This document shows positions 29,034 to 37,144 of a stretch of DNA of 64,000 bases, one piece after another. The notes below the pieces were generated by a model. It was not told the origin of the DNA. It was given only the letters and a program-made list of their open reading frames with translations, and did no database searches. The stretch is from Carnobacterium iners (lineage in GTDB: Bacteria; Bacillota; Bacilli; Lactobacillales; Carnobacteriaceae): positions 1,616,001 to 1,680,000 of the forward strand of contig NZ_FXBJ01000002.1 of the NCBI RefSeq assembly GCF_900177385.1. Direction: 5' to 3'. How positions within the stretch are numbered: the first letter of the stretch is position 1; every line of letters begins with the position of its first letter. The position numbers and the translations under genes are program-made.

Positions 29034-29522
29034 ATGGCAACTATTTCAGTAAAAAAATTATCTGAAGAGCTTGGTATATCCAAACAAGCCGTTCATAAAA
29101 GAATCGAACAATTACCTGACCGCTTTCAACCTAAAAAGGTTGACGGGGTTTACGAGTTGACGGCTGAAACTGCTGATGCGATAAGGAAAAATAAAAAGGC
29201 GTCAACCAGCGTCAATCAAATCAAGGTTGACGCAGTTGACGAGGTTGACGCACTAAAAATGCAGATAAATGAATTAAAAGAAGAGAAGAAAAGACTCTAC
29301 GGGCAACTTGATCAATTTCAACTTTTACTCGACCAGCAACAACAATTAACCCTACAATCGAACCAACAAATACAACAATTACAACTTTCTATTACAACTC
29401 AATCAGAAGAGAATACGAGCAAAAAAGACAATATTGTTTCTAGCTCTGCAATGGAAGAACAGACTGAAAAAGAGCCACCACAAGGAAAAAAAAGGTTCTT
29501 TAGTCGTTTATTTAACCGATAA
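29034..29522 (+). CDS. Plasmid replication accessory protein (DUF536 type)
   Basis: A 162-residue protein with an N-terminal MerR-like/HTH segment (SVKKLSEELGISKQAVHKRI), a middle section rich in KVDAVDEVDA, a long Gln-rich coiled coil and the basic C-terminus KKRFFSRLFNR. This arrangement is seen in proteins encoded after Rep_3 initiators on lactic-acid bacterial plasmids and thought to help replication or copy control. RBS AGGAGA 11 bases upstream. Confidence 0.8.
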   Translation: MATISVKKLSEELGISKQAVHKRIEQLPDRFQPKKVDGVYELTAETADAIRKNKKASTSVNQIKVDAVDEVDALKMQINELKEEKKRLYGQLDQFQLLLDQQQQLTLQSNQQIQQLQLSITTQSEENTSKKDNIVSSSAMEEQTEKEPPQGKKRFFSRLFNR

Positions 29523-29577
29523 TAATAGTCGATTAGGTCACATTTCGAAACGTAATCGTGTATTGAAGACAGACATA

Positions 29578-29636
29578 AAAAAAGAACCCTTTGGGTAAAG
29601 GGTTCGGGATACACGATTTTATCTAATTTAGTGTAT
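29578..29636 (+). repeat. dif-like module site a
   Basis: First hairpin GAACCCTTT-GGGT-AAAGGGTTC (29584-29605), then the 28-bp site 29609-29636 with left arm ATACACGATTT, centre TATCTA, right arm ATTTAGTGTAT. It lies 55 bp after the replication genes, ending the rep cassette. Arms are inverted repeats of each other, 11-6-11 as in Xer recombination sites. Confidence 0.75.
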
Positions 29637-29651
29637 TTATATATATAATTT

Positions 29652-31037
29652 CACTAGTGTTGCATGAAACATTATGTGTTTCACAAATTTGTTTATATTA
29701 TTCCAATATGCAAAAAAGTCCTTTATACTGAACTCAGATGACTCATCCAAGACCAATAAAAAGGACCTAACACATGGATAAGTATAAAACAAATTCTGCT
29801 TTTAATAAATGGTTTTCTTCCATTAAGCTAAATCTTTTACCAAGCTCTATTCAAAAAAAGATTGTTGACTTTGATAAATACCATAAGAAACTTAGTTTCT
29901 TCCAAGCTCTTCAACTTTTTCTTCATGGAATCAATGACGAAAAAGAAAGTCTTAGAGAGATGGATGCGGCTTTTGTTTCGAAAGAACTTCAAAAAGAAAT
30001 GGGTATGACTAGTATCAGTTATTCTCAGCTCTCTAGAACTCTCTCAAAAATAGATTCAGAGATTCTTTTAGCCATTTTTAGTCAGCTAGTTAGTCAGGCT
30101 AAAAATAAAAGGCCCGTAACGAAACGAAATAGTCTCTACCTAATTGATTCTTCGACGTTTTCACTTAACCAAAACCTTTATCAATGGGCTGATTTTCGTA
30201 AAACAAAATCAGGAGTTAAGCTTCACTTAAAACTTTGCTTTATGGATAATGAACATCTTTACCCAGATGAATTCACACTGACTAACGCCGTCGAGCACGA
30301 TACAAATCAGTTAGAAGTATTGGTTAATCAACCTGAAGCGACTTATGTGTTTGATCGCGGTTACCTTGATTTTGAACGATTAGATACGATGCACTCGCAG
30401 GGCTACTTCTTTGTGACAAGAATCAAAAAGAATACAAAAGTTCATGTTTTAGAACCATTAGTAGCTTCCAAGAGTGAGTCCGTTATCAGCGACCAAATGG
30501 TCGCATTAGGTGCTCAGAACCATCTAACGTCCAGATTTCGTTTAGTAACCGTTCAAGACAAAAAGGGGAAAACTCTCCAGTTTATTACCAATCGTTTTGA
30601 CTGCTCCTCTACTGACATTGCAGAAATGTACAAAGCACGTTGGCAAATAGAGCTGTTCTTCAAGCATATTAAACAACATATGACGATTAAAAAGTTTTTT
30701 TCGAGAAGTGAAAAAGGGGTTGTCAATCAGCTGATTTTAGCCATGATTGCCAGTTTATTAACCTATTTGATTAAGTTAAAAACAAAAAGTAAACAGTCTG
30801 TTTTCCAAATCAAACGATTTTTTCGTTATCTGTTATTTCAACCGGCAGAAGAATGGTTTAATCTTTTGATACCGACTTAGACCCTTAAAGAAAGGGTGTC
30901 CGTTGGTAATGGAATCAGTTGAATAAGCAAAATTTTCTGGAAATAGTCATCTTTTGCGTAAGCACTCCCTTTTTTTGCCTTTTTTCAGAAAAACAAGAAA
31001 TGAGGTCAAATTAAGCTATGTTTATGCAACACTAGTG
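29652..31037 (+). mobile_element. IS4-family insertion sequence, copy 1
   Basis: 1386 bp bounded by inverted repeats CACTAGTGTTGCAT(G/A)AA. A 9-bp target duplication ATATAATTT flanks it (29643-29651 and 31038-31046), so it is an independent, recent insertion. A second copy in the opposite orientation lies at 35320-36705 and a remnant at 4004-4162. Confidence 0.95.
29774..30880 (+). CDS. IS4-family transposase
   Basis: 368 residues, full length. The DDE motifs are visible: YLIDSSTFSL (D), YVFDRGYLDFERLD (D) and the Y-x2-R-x3-E-x6-K signature in YKARWQIELFFKHIKQH. Differs from the second copy at only two residues (Ser/Pro near 39, Lys/Thr near 145). Probably active. Confidence 0.93.
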   Translation: MDKYKTNSAFNKWFSSIKLNLLPSSIQKKIVDFDKYHKKLSFFQALQLFLHGINDEKESLREMDAAFVSKELQKEMGMTSISYSQLSRTLSKIDSEILLAIFSQLVSQAKNKRPVTKRNSLYLIDSSTFSLNQNLYQWADFRKTKSGVKLHLKLCFMDNEHLYPDEFTLTNAVEHDTNQLEVLVNQPEATYVFDRGYLDFERLDTMHSQGYFFVTRIKKNTKVHVLEPLVASKSESVISDQMVALGAQNHLTSRFRLVTVQDKKGKTLQFITNRFDCSSTDIAEMYKARWQIELFFKHIKQHMTIKKFFSRSEKGVVNQLILAMIASLLTYLIKLKTKSKQSVFQIKRFFRYLLFQPAEEWFNLLIPT

Positions 31038-31058
31038 ATATAATTTATAATTTCAAGC

Positions 31059-31139
31059 TTATTTTTCATTTTTTTGTTTGTTTTTTGTTACAGCTATAAT
31101 AATCATAAGAAAACAAAAAATTGTTAACCCCACACCCAC
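31059..31139 (-). CDS. 26-residue hydrophobic peptide
   Basis: GTG start with AAGGAGG 8 bases upstream; sequence MGVGLTIFCFLMIIIAVTKNKQKNEK has one membrane span and a charged C-terminus. This matches the size and layout of plasmid type-I (Fst/holin-like) toxins. No antisense RNA can be shown from sequence alone. Confidence 0.45.
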   Translation of the reverse strand: MGVGLTIFCFLMIIIAVTKNKQKNEK

Positions 31140-31169
31140 TAAAAAAACCTCCTTATTTTATGTGACTGC

Positions 31170-31262
31170 TCAATTATAAGCTAAATACAATATTATAGGA
31201 GTACATATAAGTAAAATAAGAAGTACTACTAAAGCTATTAATATTTTATTTTTTTTTTTCAT
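31170..31262 (-). CDS. 30-residue hydrophobic peptide
   Basis: ATG 31262 with GAAAGG 8 bases upstream gives a basic MKKKNK start, a 20-residue hydrophobic span and a short tail. It lies 30 bp ahead of the 26-residue peptide on the same strand, and the two may be co-expressed. Function unknown; a small membrane toxin or partner peptide is possible. Confidence 0.4.
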   Translation of the reverse strand: MKKKNKILIALVVLLILLICTPIILYLAYN

Positions 31263-31392
31263 ATTAGCACCTTTCTTTTCCGTCATTTTATGGAAATAAC
31301 TTTCTATTTTCTTTATATGGCATATAAATCATTTGCACTTTACATAATTTCATGTTGAGGTCACTTTATAAATTAATTTTACTTATTACTGT

Positions 31393-31731
31393 TTACTGTC
31401 TCCCAGAAGATGACATCTTCCAATTTCTAATTCTAAAAACAACTCCATGGTTAACTTCTGATCCAAGAATACCACTTAATGTAGCTACCATAGTTGAAGC
31501 TACTGCCAAACCAACACCAGGAACCATGGCAGCAATTGCTGTTGCTAATCCAGCACCTAAAACTGTTCCTGCTCCATAGTAAACTTTTAAAAATCCTTTA
31601 CTTAAATAAATATCCCAAGAACCTTTACCTTTTTTTACAACTTTTGTTACTCCTGCAGACATTAAAGAAATACCTGGCGAAGATTGCTGCGGTTCTAAAT
31701 CATAACCCATAAAATTGAAAAGTTCGAACAT
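31393..31731 (-). CDS. Bacteriocin-like hydrophobic protein or fragment
   Basis: A 112-residue frame whose last ~85 residues read SAGVTKVVKKGKGSW, then a long Gly/Ala/Val stretch (GAGTVLGAGLATAIAAMVPG) and a basic end. The composition resembles mature pore-forming bacteriocins. There is no good RBS before the ATG and the frame is open upstream to about 31850, so it may be the C-terminal part of a broken precursor. Identity uncertain. Confidence 0.4.
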   Translation of the reverse strand: MFELFNFMGYDLEPQQSSPGISLMSAGVTKVVKKGKGSWDIYLSKGFLKVYYGAGTVLGAGLATAIAAMVPGVGLAVASTMVATLSGILGSEVNHGVVFRIRNWKMSSSGRQ

Positions 31732-31822
31732 CTGAGAATCTGTTATGATAATTTCGATATTTGTATAAATGCAATAAAAATAAGGTTTAAAAAACCATTT
31801 GAAAGTATTTAATGTAATTTGT

Positions 31823-31874
31823 AAAAAAGAGCTTAGTAGCAGTCATTAGATTGTTGTTATAGCTCTTTTTTTTT
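31823..31874. terminator. Bidirectional terminator-like hairpin
   Basis: AAAAAAGAGCT and AGCTCTTTTTT arms separated by a 28-base loop, with T runs outside in both directions. It lies between the minus-strand bacteriocin-like frame and the SOS promoter. Confidence 0.5.
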
Positions 31875-31916
31875 ATGATTATAACTATAAATCTATGATT
31901 TTCCCACTTTAAAAAA

Positions 31917-31936
31917 CGAACATTTGTTCGTATAAT
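31917..31936 (+). promoter_or_regulatory. LexA (SOS) box overlapping a promoter
   Basis: CGAACATTTGTTCG (31917-31930) is a perfect Gram-positive SOS box (CGAAC-n4-GTTCG) and abuts the -10 TATAAT (31931-31936). It controls the yolD gene and probably the former umuC that followed. Confidence 0.85.
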
Positions 31937-31966
31937 GAACACAAATAGATAAAGTTGGTGGTTTAA

Positions 31967-32389
31967 TTGGATAATAAAACTAATGAAAATAATACTATAA
32001 TTAATCCAATTACTTCTGGTTATGTAGATAGAGGGATGGCAAAGTGGCAAGGATTAATTTTGTCAGAACATAATGAAGTCGTAAACGAAGAAAAGAAAAT
32101 GAGTAAGAAAATAAATATAGAAAAACCTAAACAATCCTTAGAAGAAATTTCAAAAATAATTGACTATTCATATAGACAAAAAGCAGTTGTAACAATTCAA
32201 TTAGATTATTTAATAAATGGAAAATATGATGATGATATTTTAGGTGTAGTTTACGGATATTATGAAAACAATATTTATATTCAATCTATTAATGCCGGTA
32301 TTATATTTTGTGAACTAGACTTAATTCGTAATGTTGGAAAAGTGGATTTATCCATGTCTAACGTAGAATACGAGGGGCGTGTTATTTAG
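31967..32389 (+). CDS. YolD-like protein
   Basis: 140 residues from a TTG start. The segment DRGMAKWQGLILSEHNE is the YolD hallmark, and the C-terminal part (VTIQLDYLINGKYDDDILGVVYGYYENNIYIQS) fits the family. YolD-like genes usually precede or follow Y-family polymerase genes (UvrX/UmuC) on plasmids and share their SOS control. Here a broken umuC lies 2 kb downstream. Biochemical role unknown. Confidence 0.75.
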   Translation: MDNKTNENNTIINPITSGYVDRGMAKWQGLILSEHNEVVNEEKKMSKKINIEKPKQSLEEISKIIDYSYRQKAVVTIQLDYLINGKYDDDILGVVYGYYENNIYIQSINAGIIFCELDLIRNVGKVDLSMSNVEYEGRVI

Positions 32390-32592
32390 AAAAACTAAAA
32401 AATAACGAAAAACCAAAAGACTCTTACGAATGTTGGGATTGGAAAGACACGCTTGAAGCTAACAAAGAAAAGGGGCTTATCCCAGAAAATCGCTTAACAA
32501 AGTGGCTTCAACAGTTAGCCGTATGGTTTAAACAATTGTTAACACGAGAAAAACAATTCGAGCAACGAAGAAATCGAGGATTGTCTCGATAA
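32386..32592 (+). pseudogene. Small basic protein remnant of the SOS cassette
   Basis: An open frame of about 68 codons overlapping the yolD stop, reading EKLKNNEKPKDSYECWDW and ending WFKQLLTREKQFEQRRNRGLSR. It has no start codon in a sensible place. It looks like a small gene from the same cassette that has lost its beginning. Confidence 0.35.
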
Positions 32593-32796
32593 CTGCATTT
32601 AAAAATTACGAGTAACATTAAATTGGATTTCACTATGTAAGAAGAACATCCACTTACATGAACTGTCATGATTAACAATGTTTTTTTCGACATTCTGAAT
32701 TGCAAAAAAGTTTTTCTATGTGAATGAATTTTTTATTGTTAAGAAATAAATTTTATGCTATTGTTCAATTAAACTACATAATAAAGTGGTTTCACA

Positions 32797-33543
32797 GTGA
32801 AAAAGTTTAGAAAAATAATAATAGCATCTGTAACAATAATTTTATTATCAGTAATAGTTCCAGCTATTTTGCCACCTAGAAGTACTGGATTATCAATTTT
32901 ACAAGGAAATATTGCGTATGCAGATAATGATAGCGATGTAATTGAATTAACTGAACATGAGAAAGAAATAATTAATGAGTATGATGATAACGAAATTATT
33001 GACGTGAATAATATGACCGTGGAGCAAAAAGAAGTATTTGAAAATATGATAATTCAAGCAGTTGCAGAAATGGATCTCCCTACTAGTGAAGATGAAGAAT
33101 CTACAACCAATGAAATCATGGATTTTTTTAATTCAGATACAGAATCTTATGGTGATTTAGAAGAAACCACTGAAAATATCATTGAAGAAATTGATAGCAA
33201 TCATGAAACTGTTTTTGATCGTTTTTATGATGGTATTTCTGGTGAAGAGGTTATTGCTGCTAGAAAAATTGTATCTGTTAAAGTATTAGGAACAATTTTA
33301 AATGTTGCCATTTCATTTGTTACAGGTGGGGCAATTAGTTGGTTTATAAGAAAATATGGTTGGTCTGTACTCGTTTCTCAAATCGGAAGTAGAGTTAGTG
33401 CCTCATTCCAGATAAAACGATATCAAGTATTAGCAAAAGGACTTTCTAAATCAGCAGTAGCAATCGCTAATCCAGGATTAACAATTGCTAAATTAATTGA
33501 CAAGAATGATAAAAATAGAAATAATGGATGGATAGACTTTTAA
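32797..33543 (+). CDS. Secreted precursor, possible large bacteriocin
   Basis: 248 residues from GTG. A signal peptide (basic MKKFRK, hydrophobic core, ...NIAYADND cut near residue 43) leads to a very acidic region of about 110 residues (many Glu/Asp), then a basic hydrophobic C-terminal domain of about 90 residues: ILNVAISFVTGGAISWFIRKYGW and AKGLSKSAVAIANPGL. Such signal plus acidic propart plus cationic hydrophobic tail is how closticin-574-type bacteriocins are built. The next gene is a small membrane protein, as immunity genes are. Inference only. Confidence 0.5.
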   Translation: MKKFRKIIIASVTIILLSVIVPAILPPRSTGLSILQGNIAYADNDSDVIELTEHEKEIINEYDDNEIIDVNNMTVEQKEVFENMIIQAVAEMDLPTSEDEESTTNEIMDFFNSDTESYGDLEETTENIIEEIDSNHETVFDRFYDGISGEEVIAARKIVSVKVLGTILNVAISFVTGGAISWFIRKYGWSVLVSQIGSRVSASFQIKRYQVLAKGLSKSAVAIANPGLTIAKLIDKNDKNRNNGWIDF

Positions 33544-33556
33544 AAGGAGCTTTTAA

Positions 33557-33817
33557 ATGGAATTCATTTTAATTTTTTTTGAAGAAATATTATCAGCTGT
33601 TTTAAAGATTAACAATAGAATAATTAAAAATTTTATTTTAATTATTTTATTGTTAATAATGTCCGTATTTGTTTTTTTTATGCTGTATATACTTATTGGG
33701 GCTATATTTTCGACAGTAAGTTTGATTATAAAGATAATCCTATTTGCTATATTTATTCCCTGCATGTATGTAATATATATAATTATTTTAAATGGCTATA
33801 GCGAATGGAAAAATTAA
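33557..33817 (+). CDS. Small membrane protein, possible immunity protein
   Basis: 86 residues with two long hydrophobic helices (residues 24-46 and 50-78), RBS AAAAGGAG 8 bases before ATG, 13 bp after the secreted precursor. Shared transcription and size fit a self-immunity protein. No family recognised. Confidence 0.5.
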   Translation: MEFILIFFEEILSAVLKINNRIIKNFILIILLLIMSVFVFFMLYILIGAIFSTVSLIIKIILFAIFIPCMYVIYIIILNGYSEWKN

Positions 33818-33849
33818 TACCTCTGATGTTTCAATTGCATAGTATACTA

Positions 33850-33882
33850 AAATCCCAACCACATAAATGGTTGGGATTTTTT
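33850..33882 (+). terminator. Rho-independent terminator
   Basis: AAATCCCAACCA / TGGTTGGGATTT stem with a T run, ending the secreted-protein operon. Confidence 0.85.
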
Positions 33883-34204
33883 CTTGGTTGAGACTATGAA
33901 AGAGTAGGGGATAGGAAGTTGCCTCTGTTTCGGAAGGTTACGACGAAAACAATTAAAAAATAGCCGATATACTGGGGGAAACGACAGTATCAAGATAAAT
34001 AAAATAAATAGGTGCAATTGAGGTGGCTAAAGATGGACAAACCTTACTTTATGATTATACTTTTGTAGCCTTTGTTATTGGAGATATGGTTCGGTAACTG
34101 TATTTTAAAATTACCAGTAATATTAAACATAACAACCTTCCCCATTATCCAAAAATAGATTTCACTAAGTAAGAAGAACGCCCAACCTTATAAAATCACG
34201 GTTG
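33883..34204. other. Non-coding stretch with duplicated remnants
   Basis: No intact gene. 34094-34180 repeats, in diverged form, the bases after the first yolD copy at 32585-32655 (GATTTCACTA(T/A)GTAAGAAGAAC in both). This indicates an old duplication of the yolD region. A short frame near 34015-34098 is a remnant of unknown origin. Confidence 0.5.
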
Positions 34205-34344
34205 GGAGAGTAGTCACTTTGTATAACGGATATTATGAAAATAATATTTATATTCAATCTATAAATGCAGGTGTAATTTTTTGTGAATTAGACTTAATTT
34301 GTAATGTAAAAAAAATTAATTTTGAGAAATGGTTTAGCGTATAA
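34205..34344 (+). pseudogene. Second yolD copy, C-terminal remnant
   Basis: Encodes GYYENNIYIQSINAGVIFCELDLI, nearly identical to the end of the yolD gene at 31967, then diverges and stops at 34344. The front is missing. Confidence 0.75.
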
Positions 34345-34370
34345 AATATTCTAAAGAGGGTGTATGAAAG

Positions 34371-34565
34371 ATGATAAAAATGGACTACTCACACCAACCA
34401 AAAAGAGATATTCTTTGTATTGACGTTAATTCTTTTTTTGCTTCAGTAGAATCAGTAAAAAGAGGAATACACCCTTTAGAATCGTATATCGTAGTAATGA
34501 GCAATCAAGAATTAGAAGGCGGATTGGTTTTAGCAAGTGCTCCTAGAGTAAAAAAAGAATCTTGA
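34371..34565 (+). pseudogene. Y-family DNA polymerase (UmuC/UvrX), N-terminal fragment
   Basis: The 64 residues RDILCIDVNSFFASVESVKRGIHPLE carry the first catalytic motif (Asp in CIDVNSFFASVE) of translesion polymerases. Homology ends after LVLASAPRVKK, where the frame runs into dif-like site b and stops in its first hairpin. About 350 residues are missing. RBS GAGGGTG. This is a clear truncation exactly at a module site. Confidence 0.85.
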
Positions 34566-34609
34566 TTTAATAAGATTCTAAATACACTAATTTAAGCATT
34601 TTCATGTAT
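34551..34609 (+). repeat. dif-like module site b
   Basis: Hairpin GAATCTT / AAGATTC (34557-34578) then the 28-bp site 34582-34609 (arms ATACACTAATT and TTTTCATGTAT, centre TAAGCA). It is fused to the truncated umuC and begins the Axe/Txe cassette. Confidence 0.75.
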
Positions 34610-34619
34610 TCATATCGTT

Positions 34620-34648
34620 TTGACGTACTTGAATAAGTACGTTATAAT
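34620..34648 (+). promoter_or_regulatory. Axe/Txe promoter with internal operator
   Basis: TTGACG (34620-34625), 17-bp spacer, TATAAT (34643-34648). The spacer contains ACGTACTT-GAAT-AAGTACGT (34623-34642), a perfect palindrome where the antitoxin complex probably binds for autoregulation. Confidence 0.85.
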
Positions 34649-34675
34649 AAAAGAAACTAAAAGGAGGAATAGTTT

Positions 34676-34930
34676 ATGTCGATCGTAAACCCTAGTCAAG
34701 CTAGAAAAGTCTTTTACCAATTATTGAAAGACGTTAATAAAACTAATGAACCCGTTTATATCTCAGGAAAAAATGAAGAAAGTGAAGCGGTTATGGTCAG
34801 TAAAAAAGACTGGGATGCTATTCAAGAAACCTTGTACCTTCATTCTTATGGAGTAGCTGATGTGATTCACCAGCGTGAACAAGAAAATGAATTTGTTGCA
34901 TTGGAGGATATCGATTGGGATACTCTGTAA
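34676..34930 (+). CDS. Axe/YefM-type antitoxin
   Basis: 84 residues of the Phd/YefM family: N-terminal DNA-binding fold (SIVNPSQARKVFYQLLKDVNKTNEPVYISGKN, then AVMVSKKDWDAIQETLYL) and an acidic C-terminal tail that should wrap the toxin. RBS AAGGAGG. It overlaps the toxin gene by 16 bp. Autorepressor through the palindrome upstream. Confidence 0.92.
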   Translation: MSIVNPSQARKVFYQLLKDVNKTNEPVYISGKNEESEAVMVSKKDWDAIQETLYLHSYGVADVIHQREQENEFVALEDIDWDTL

Positions 34931-35181
34931 AATTAGCAAAATCAACTATGAAAGACCTTAAAAATTTAAAATCTGCTCATTTAGATCAAAAATTTAAAGA
35001 TTTAATGGACGTATTAAAAGAGAATCCGTTTCAAAATCCGCCGCCTTATGAGAAATTAGTTGGTAATTTAAAAGATAAATATTCACGCCGTTTAAACATT
35101 CAACACCGGTTGGTTTATTCGGTAGATAATGACGCAAAAGAAGTCATTATTTGGTCTGCTTGGACGCACTATGAAAGATAG
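34915..35181 (+). CDS. Txe/YoeB-type mRNA interferase toxin
   Basis: 88 residues from a TTG start with GGAGG 8 bases upstream. It has the YoeB family features: PPYEKLVGNLKDKYSRRLNIQHRLVYSV with the catalytic-region Glu and Arg residues, and the C-terminal WTHYER with His and Tyr. Toxin of the pair; ribosome-dependent mRNA cleavage is the family activity. Flanked by dif-like sites b and c. Confidence 0.93.
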   Translation: MGYSVKLAKSTMKDLKNLKSAHLDQKFKDLMDVLKENPFQNPPPYEKLVGNLKDKYSRRLNIQHRLVYSVDNDAKEVIIWSAWTHYER

Positions 35182-35231
35182 AAACTTATTTTTTAAAGTA
35201 AGTTTCTATCTTTTTTGATTAAAATGATGAG

Positions 35232-35287
35232 AAAAAACCTTGTCAAAGTAAGTTCTTCGATACATTATTTTATCTCATTTCATGTAT
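35232..35287 (+). repeat. dif-like module site c
   Basis: Weak first hairpin AACCTT / AAGTT, then the 28-bp site 35260-35287 (arms ATACATTATTT and ATTTCATGTAT, centre TATCTC). It closes the Axe/Txe cassette of 678 bp. Confidence 0.72.
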
Positions 35288-35319
35288 GAAAAAATACTAA
35301 CTTATGTATATGTTATTAT

Positions 35320-36705
35320 CACTAGTGTTGCATAAACATAGCTTAATTTGACCTCATTTCTTGTTTTTCTGAAAAAAGGCAAAAAAAGGGAGTGCTTACG
35401 CAAAAGATGACTATTTCCAGAAAATTTTGCTTATTCAACTGATTCCATTACCAACGGACACCCTTTCTTTAAGGATCTAAGTCGGTATCAAAAGATTAAA
35501 CCATTCTTCTGCCGGTTGAAATAACAGGTAACGAAAAAATCGTTTGATTTGGAAAACAGACTGTTTACTTTTTGTTTTTAACTTAATCAAATAGGTTAAT
35601 AAACTGGCAATCATGGCTAAAATCAGCTGATTGACAACCCCTTTTTCACTTCTCGAAAAAAACTTTTTAATCGTCATATGTTGTTTAATATGCTTGAAGA
35701 ACAGCTCTATTTGCCAACGTGCTTTGTACATTTCTGCAATGTCAGTAGAGGAGCAGTCAAAACGATTGGTAATAAACTGGAGAGTTTTCCCCTTTTTATC
35801 TTGAACGGTTACTAAACGAAATCTGGACGTTAGATGGTTCTGAGCACCTAATGCGACCATTTGGTCGCTGATAACGGACTCACTCTTGGAAGCTACTAAT
35901 GGTTCTAAAACATGAACTTTTGTATTCTTTTTGATTCTTGTCACAAAGAAGTAGCCCTGCGAGTGCATCGTATCTAATCGTTCAAAATCAAGGTAACCGC
36001 GATCAAACACATAAGTCGCTTCAGGTTGATTAACCAATACTTCTAACTGATTTGTATCGTGCTCGACGGCGTTAGTCAGTGTAAATTCATCTGGGTAAAG
36101 ATGTTCATTATCCATAAAGCAGAGTTTTAAGTGAAGCTTAACTCCTGATGTTGTTTTACGAAAATCAGCCCATTGATAAAGGTTTTGGTTAAGTGAAAAC
36201 GTCGAAGAATCAATTAGGTAGAGACTATTTCGTTTCGTTACGGGCCTTTTATTTTTAGCCTGACTAACCAGCTGACTAAAAATGGCTAAAAGAATCTCTG
36301 AATCTATTTTTGAGAGAGTTCTAGAGAGCTGAGAATAACTGATACTAGTCATACCCATTTCTTTTTGAAGTTCTTTCGAAACAAAAGCCGCATCCATCTC
36401 TCTAAGACTTTCTTTTTCGTCATTGATTCCATGAAGAAAAAGTTGAAGAGCTTGGAAGAAACTAAGTTTCTTATGGTATTTATCAAAGTCAACAATCTTT
36501 TTTTGAATAGGGCTTGGTAAAAGATTTAGCTTAATGGAAGAAAACCATTTATTAAAAGCAGAATTTGTTTTATACTTATCCATGTGTTAGGTCCTTTTTA
36601 TTGGTCTTGGATGAGTCATCTGAGTTCAGTATAAAGGACTTTTTTGCATATTGGAATAATATAAACAAATTTGTGAAACACATAATGTTTCATGCAACAC
36701 TAGTG
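35320..36705 (-). mobile_element. IS4-family insertion sequence, copy 2 (inverted)
   Basis: 1386 bp, same ends as copy 1, target duplication TGTTATTAT at 35311-35319 and 36706-36714. Its own duplication shows a separate insertion rather than one arm of a composite transposon. Confidence 0.95.
35477..36583 (-). CDS. IS4-family transposase
   Basis: 368 residues, differing from the transposase at 29774 by two substitutions. The catalytic Asp, Asp and the YKARWQIE-type Y-R-E-K motif are intact, so it is probably active. Confidence 0.93.
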   Translation of the reverse strand: MDKYKTNSAFNKWFSSIKLNLLPSPIQKKIVDFDKYHKKLSFFQALQLFLHGINDEKESLREMDAAFVSKELQKEMGMTSISYSQLSRTLSKIDSEILLAIFSQLVSQAKNKRPVTKRNSLYLIDSSTFSLNQNLYQWADFRKTTSGVKLHLKLCFMDNEHLYPDEFTLTNAVEHDTNQLEVLVNQPEATYVFDRGYLDFERLDTMHSQGYFFVTRIKKNTKVHVLEPLVASKSESVISDQMVALGAQNHLTSRFRLVTVQDKKGKTLQFITNRFDCSSTDIAEMYKARWQIELFFKHIKQHMTIKKFFSRSEKGVVNQLILAMIASLLTYLIKLKTKSKQSVFQIKRFFRYLLFQPAEEWFNLLIPT

Positions 36706-36778
36706 TGTTATTATTATTAAAAAGATAGTAAAAAAGTATTTATTTGCTTTTTAGCTTTAATTTTAAGGAGTTGTTACG

Positions 36779-36973
36779 ATGTTTTTTTCTATTCTTAGCA
36801 TCATAGGAGTATTCTCCATGCCTTTATGGGGCATTATTTTTTGTTTGAACCTAATTTCCATAATCGAAAATATACGATATGATAAATTATATACGAAAAA
36901 TGTTTTTTGGTTTACATTCTCATTTGTACTTATTTTAATTATTTTCACTATCCTTATTCTTTCTAAAAATTAA
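36779..36973 (+). CDS. Small membrane protein
   Basis: 64 residues, two hydrophobic helices separated by ENIRYDKLYTKN, with AAGGAG 7 bases before ATG. It fills the cassette between sites c and d together with the IS4 copy. No family recognised. Confidence 0.55.
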   Translation: MFFSILSIIGVFSMPLWGIIFCLNLISIIENIRYDKLYTKNVFWFTFSFVLILIIFTILILSKN

Positions 36974-37022
36974 TTTTTTGTTTTCTTTATGATTAAATGC
37001 CTTAGATCTACTAATAAAAATA

Positions 37023-37082
37023 AAAAAAAGAACCTTATTTTAGTAAGGTTCGCCATACATGATTCTATCTCATTTCATGTAT
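37023..37082 (+). repeat. dif-like module site d
   Basis: Hairpin GAACCTT / AAGGTTC (37030-37051) preceded by an A run (a terminator when read on the minus strand), then the 28-bp site 37055-37082 with arms ATACATGATTC and ATTTCATGTAT and centre TATCTC. Its 28 bp are identical to site e. Confidence 0.8.
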
Positions 37083-37144
37083 TAAAAAACAATAAATATT
37101 TTTTGATATAGGAATCAAAGTTTGGTTTAACTGATGGGCTCTTT

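Noticed and set aside
29652-36705. Composite transposon formed by the two inverted IS4 copies
   Set aside because: Each copy has its own 9-bp target duplication (ATATAATTT and TGTTATTAT), so they inserted separately.
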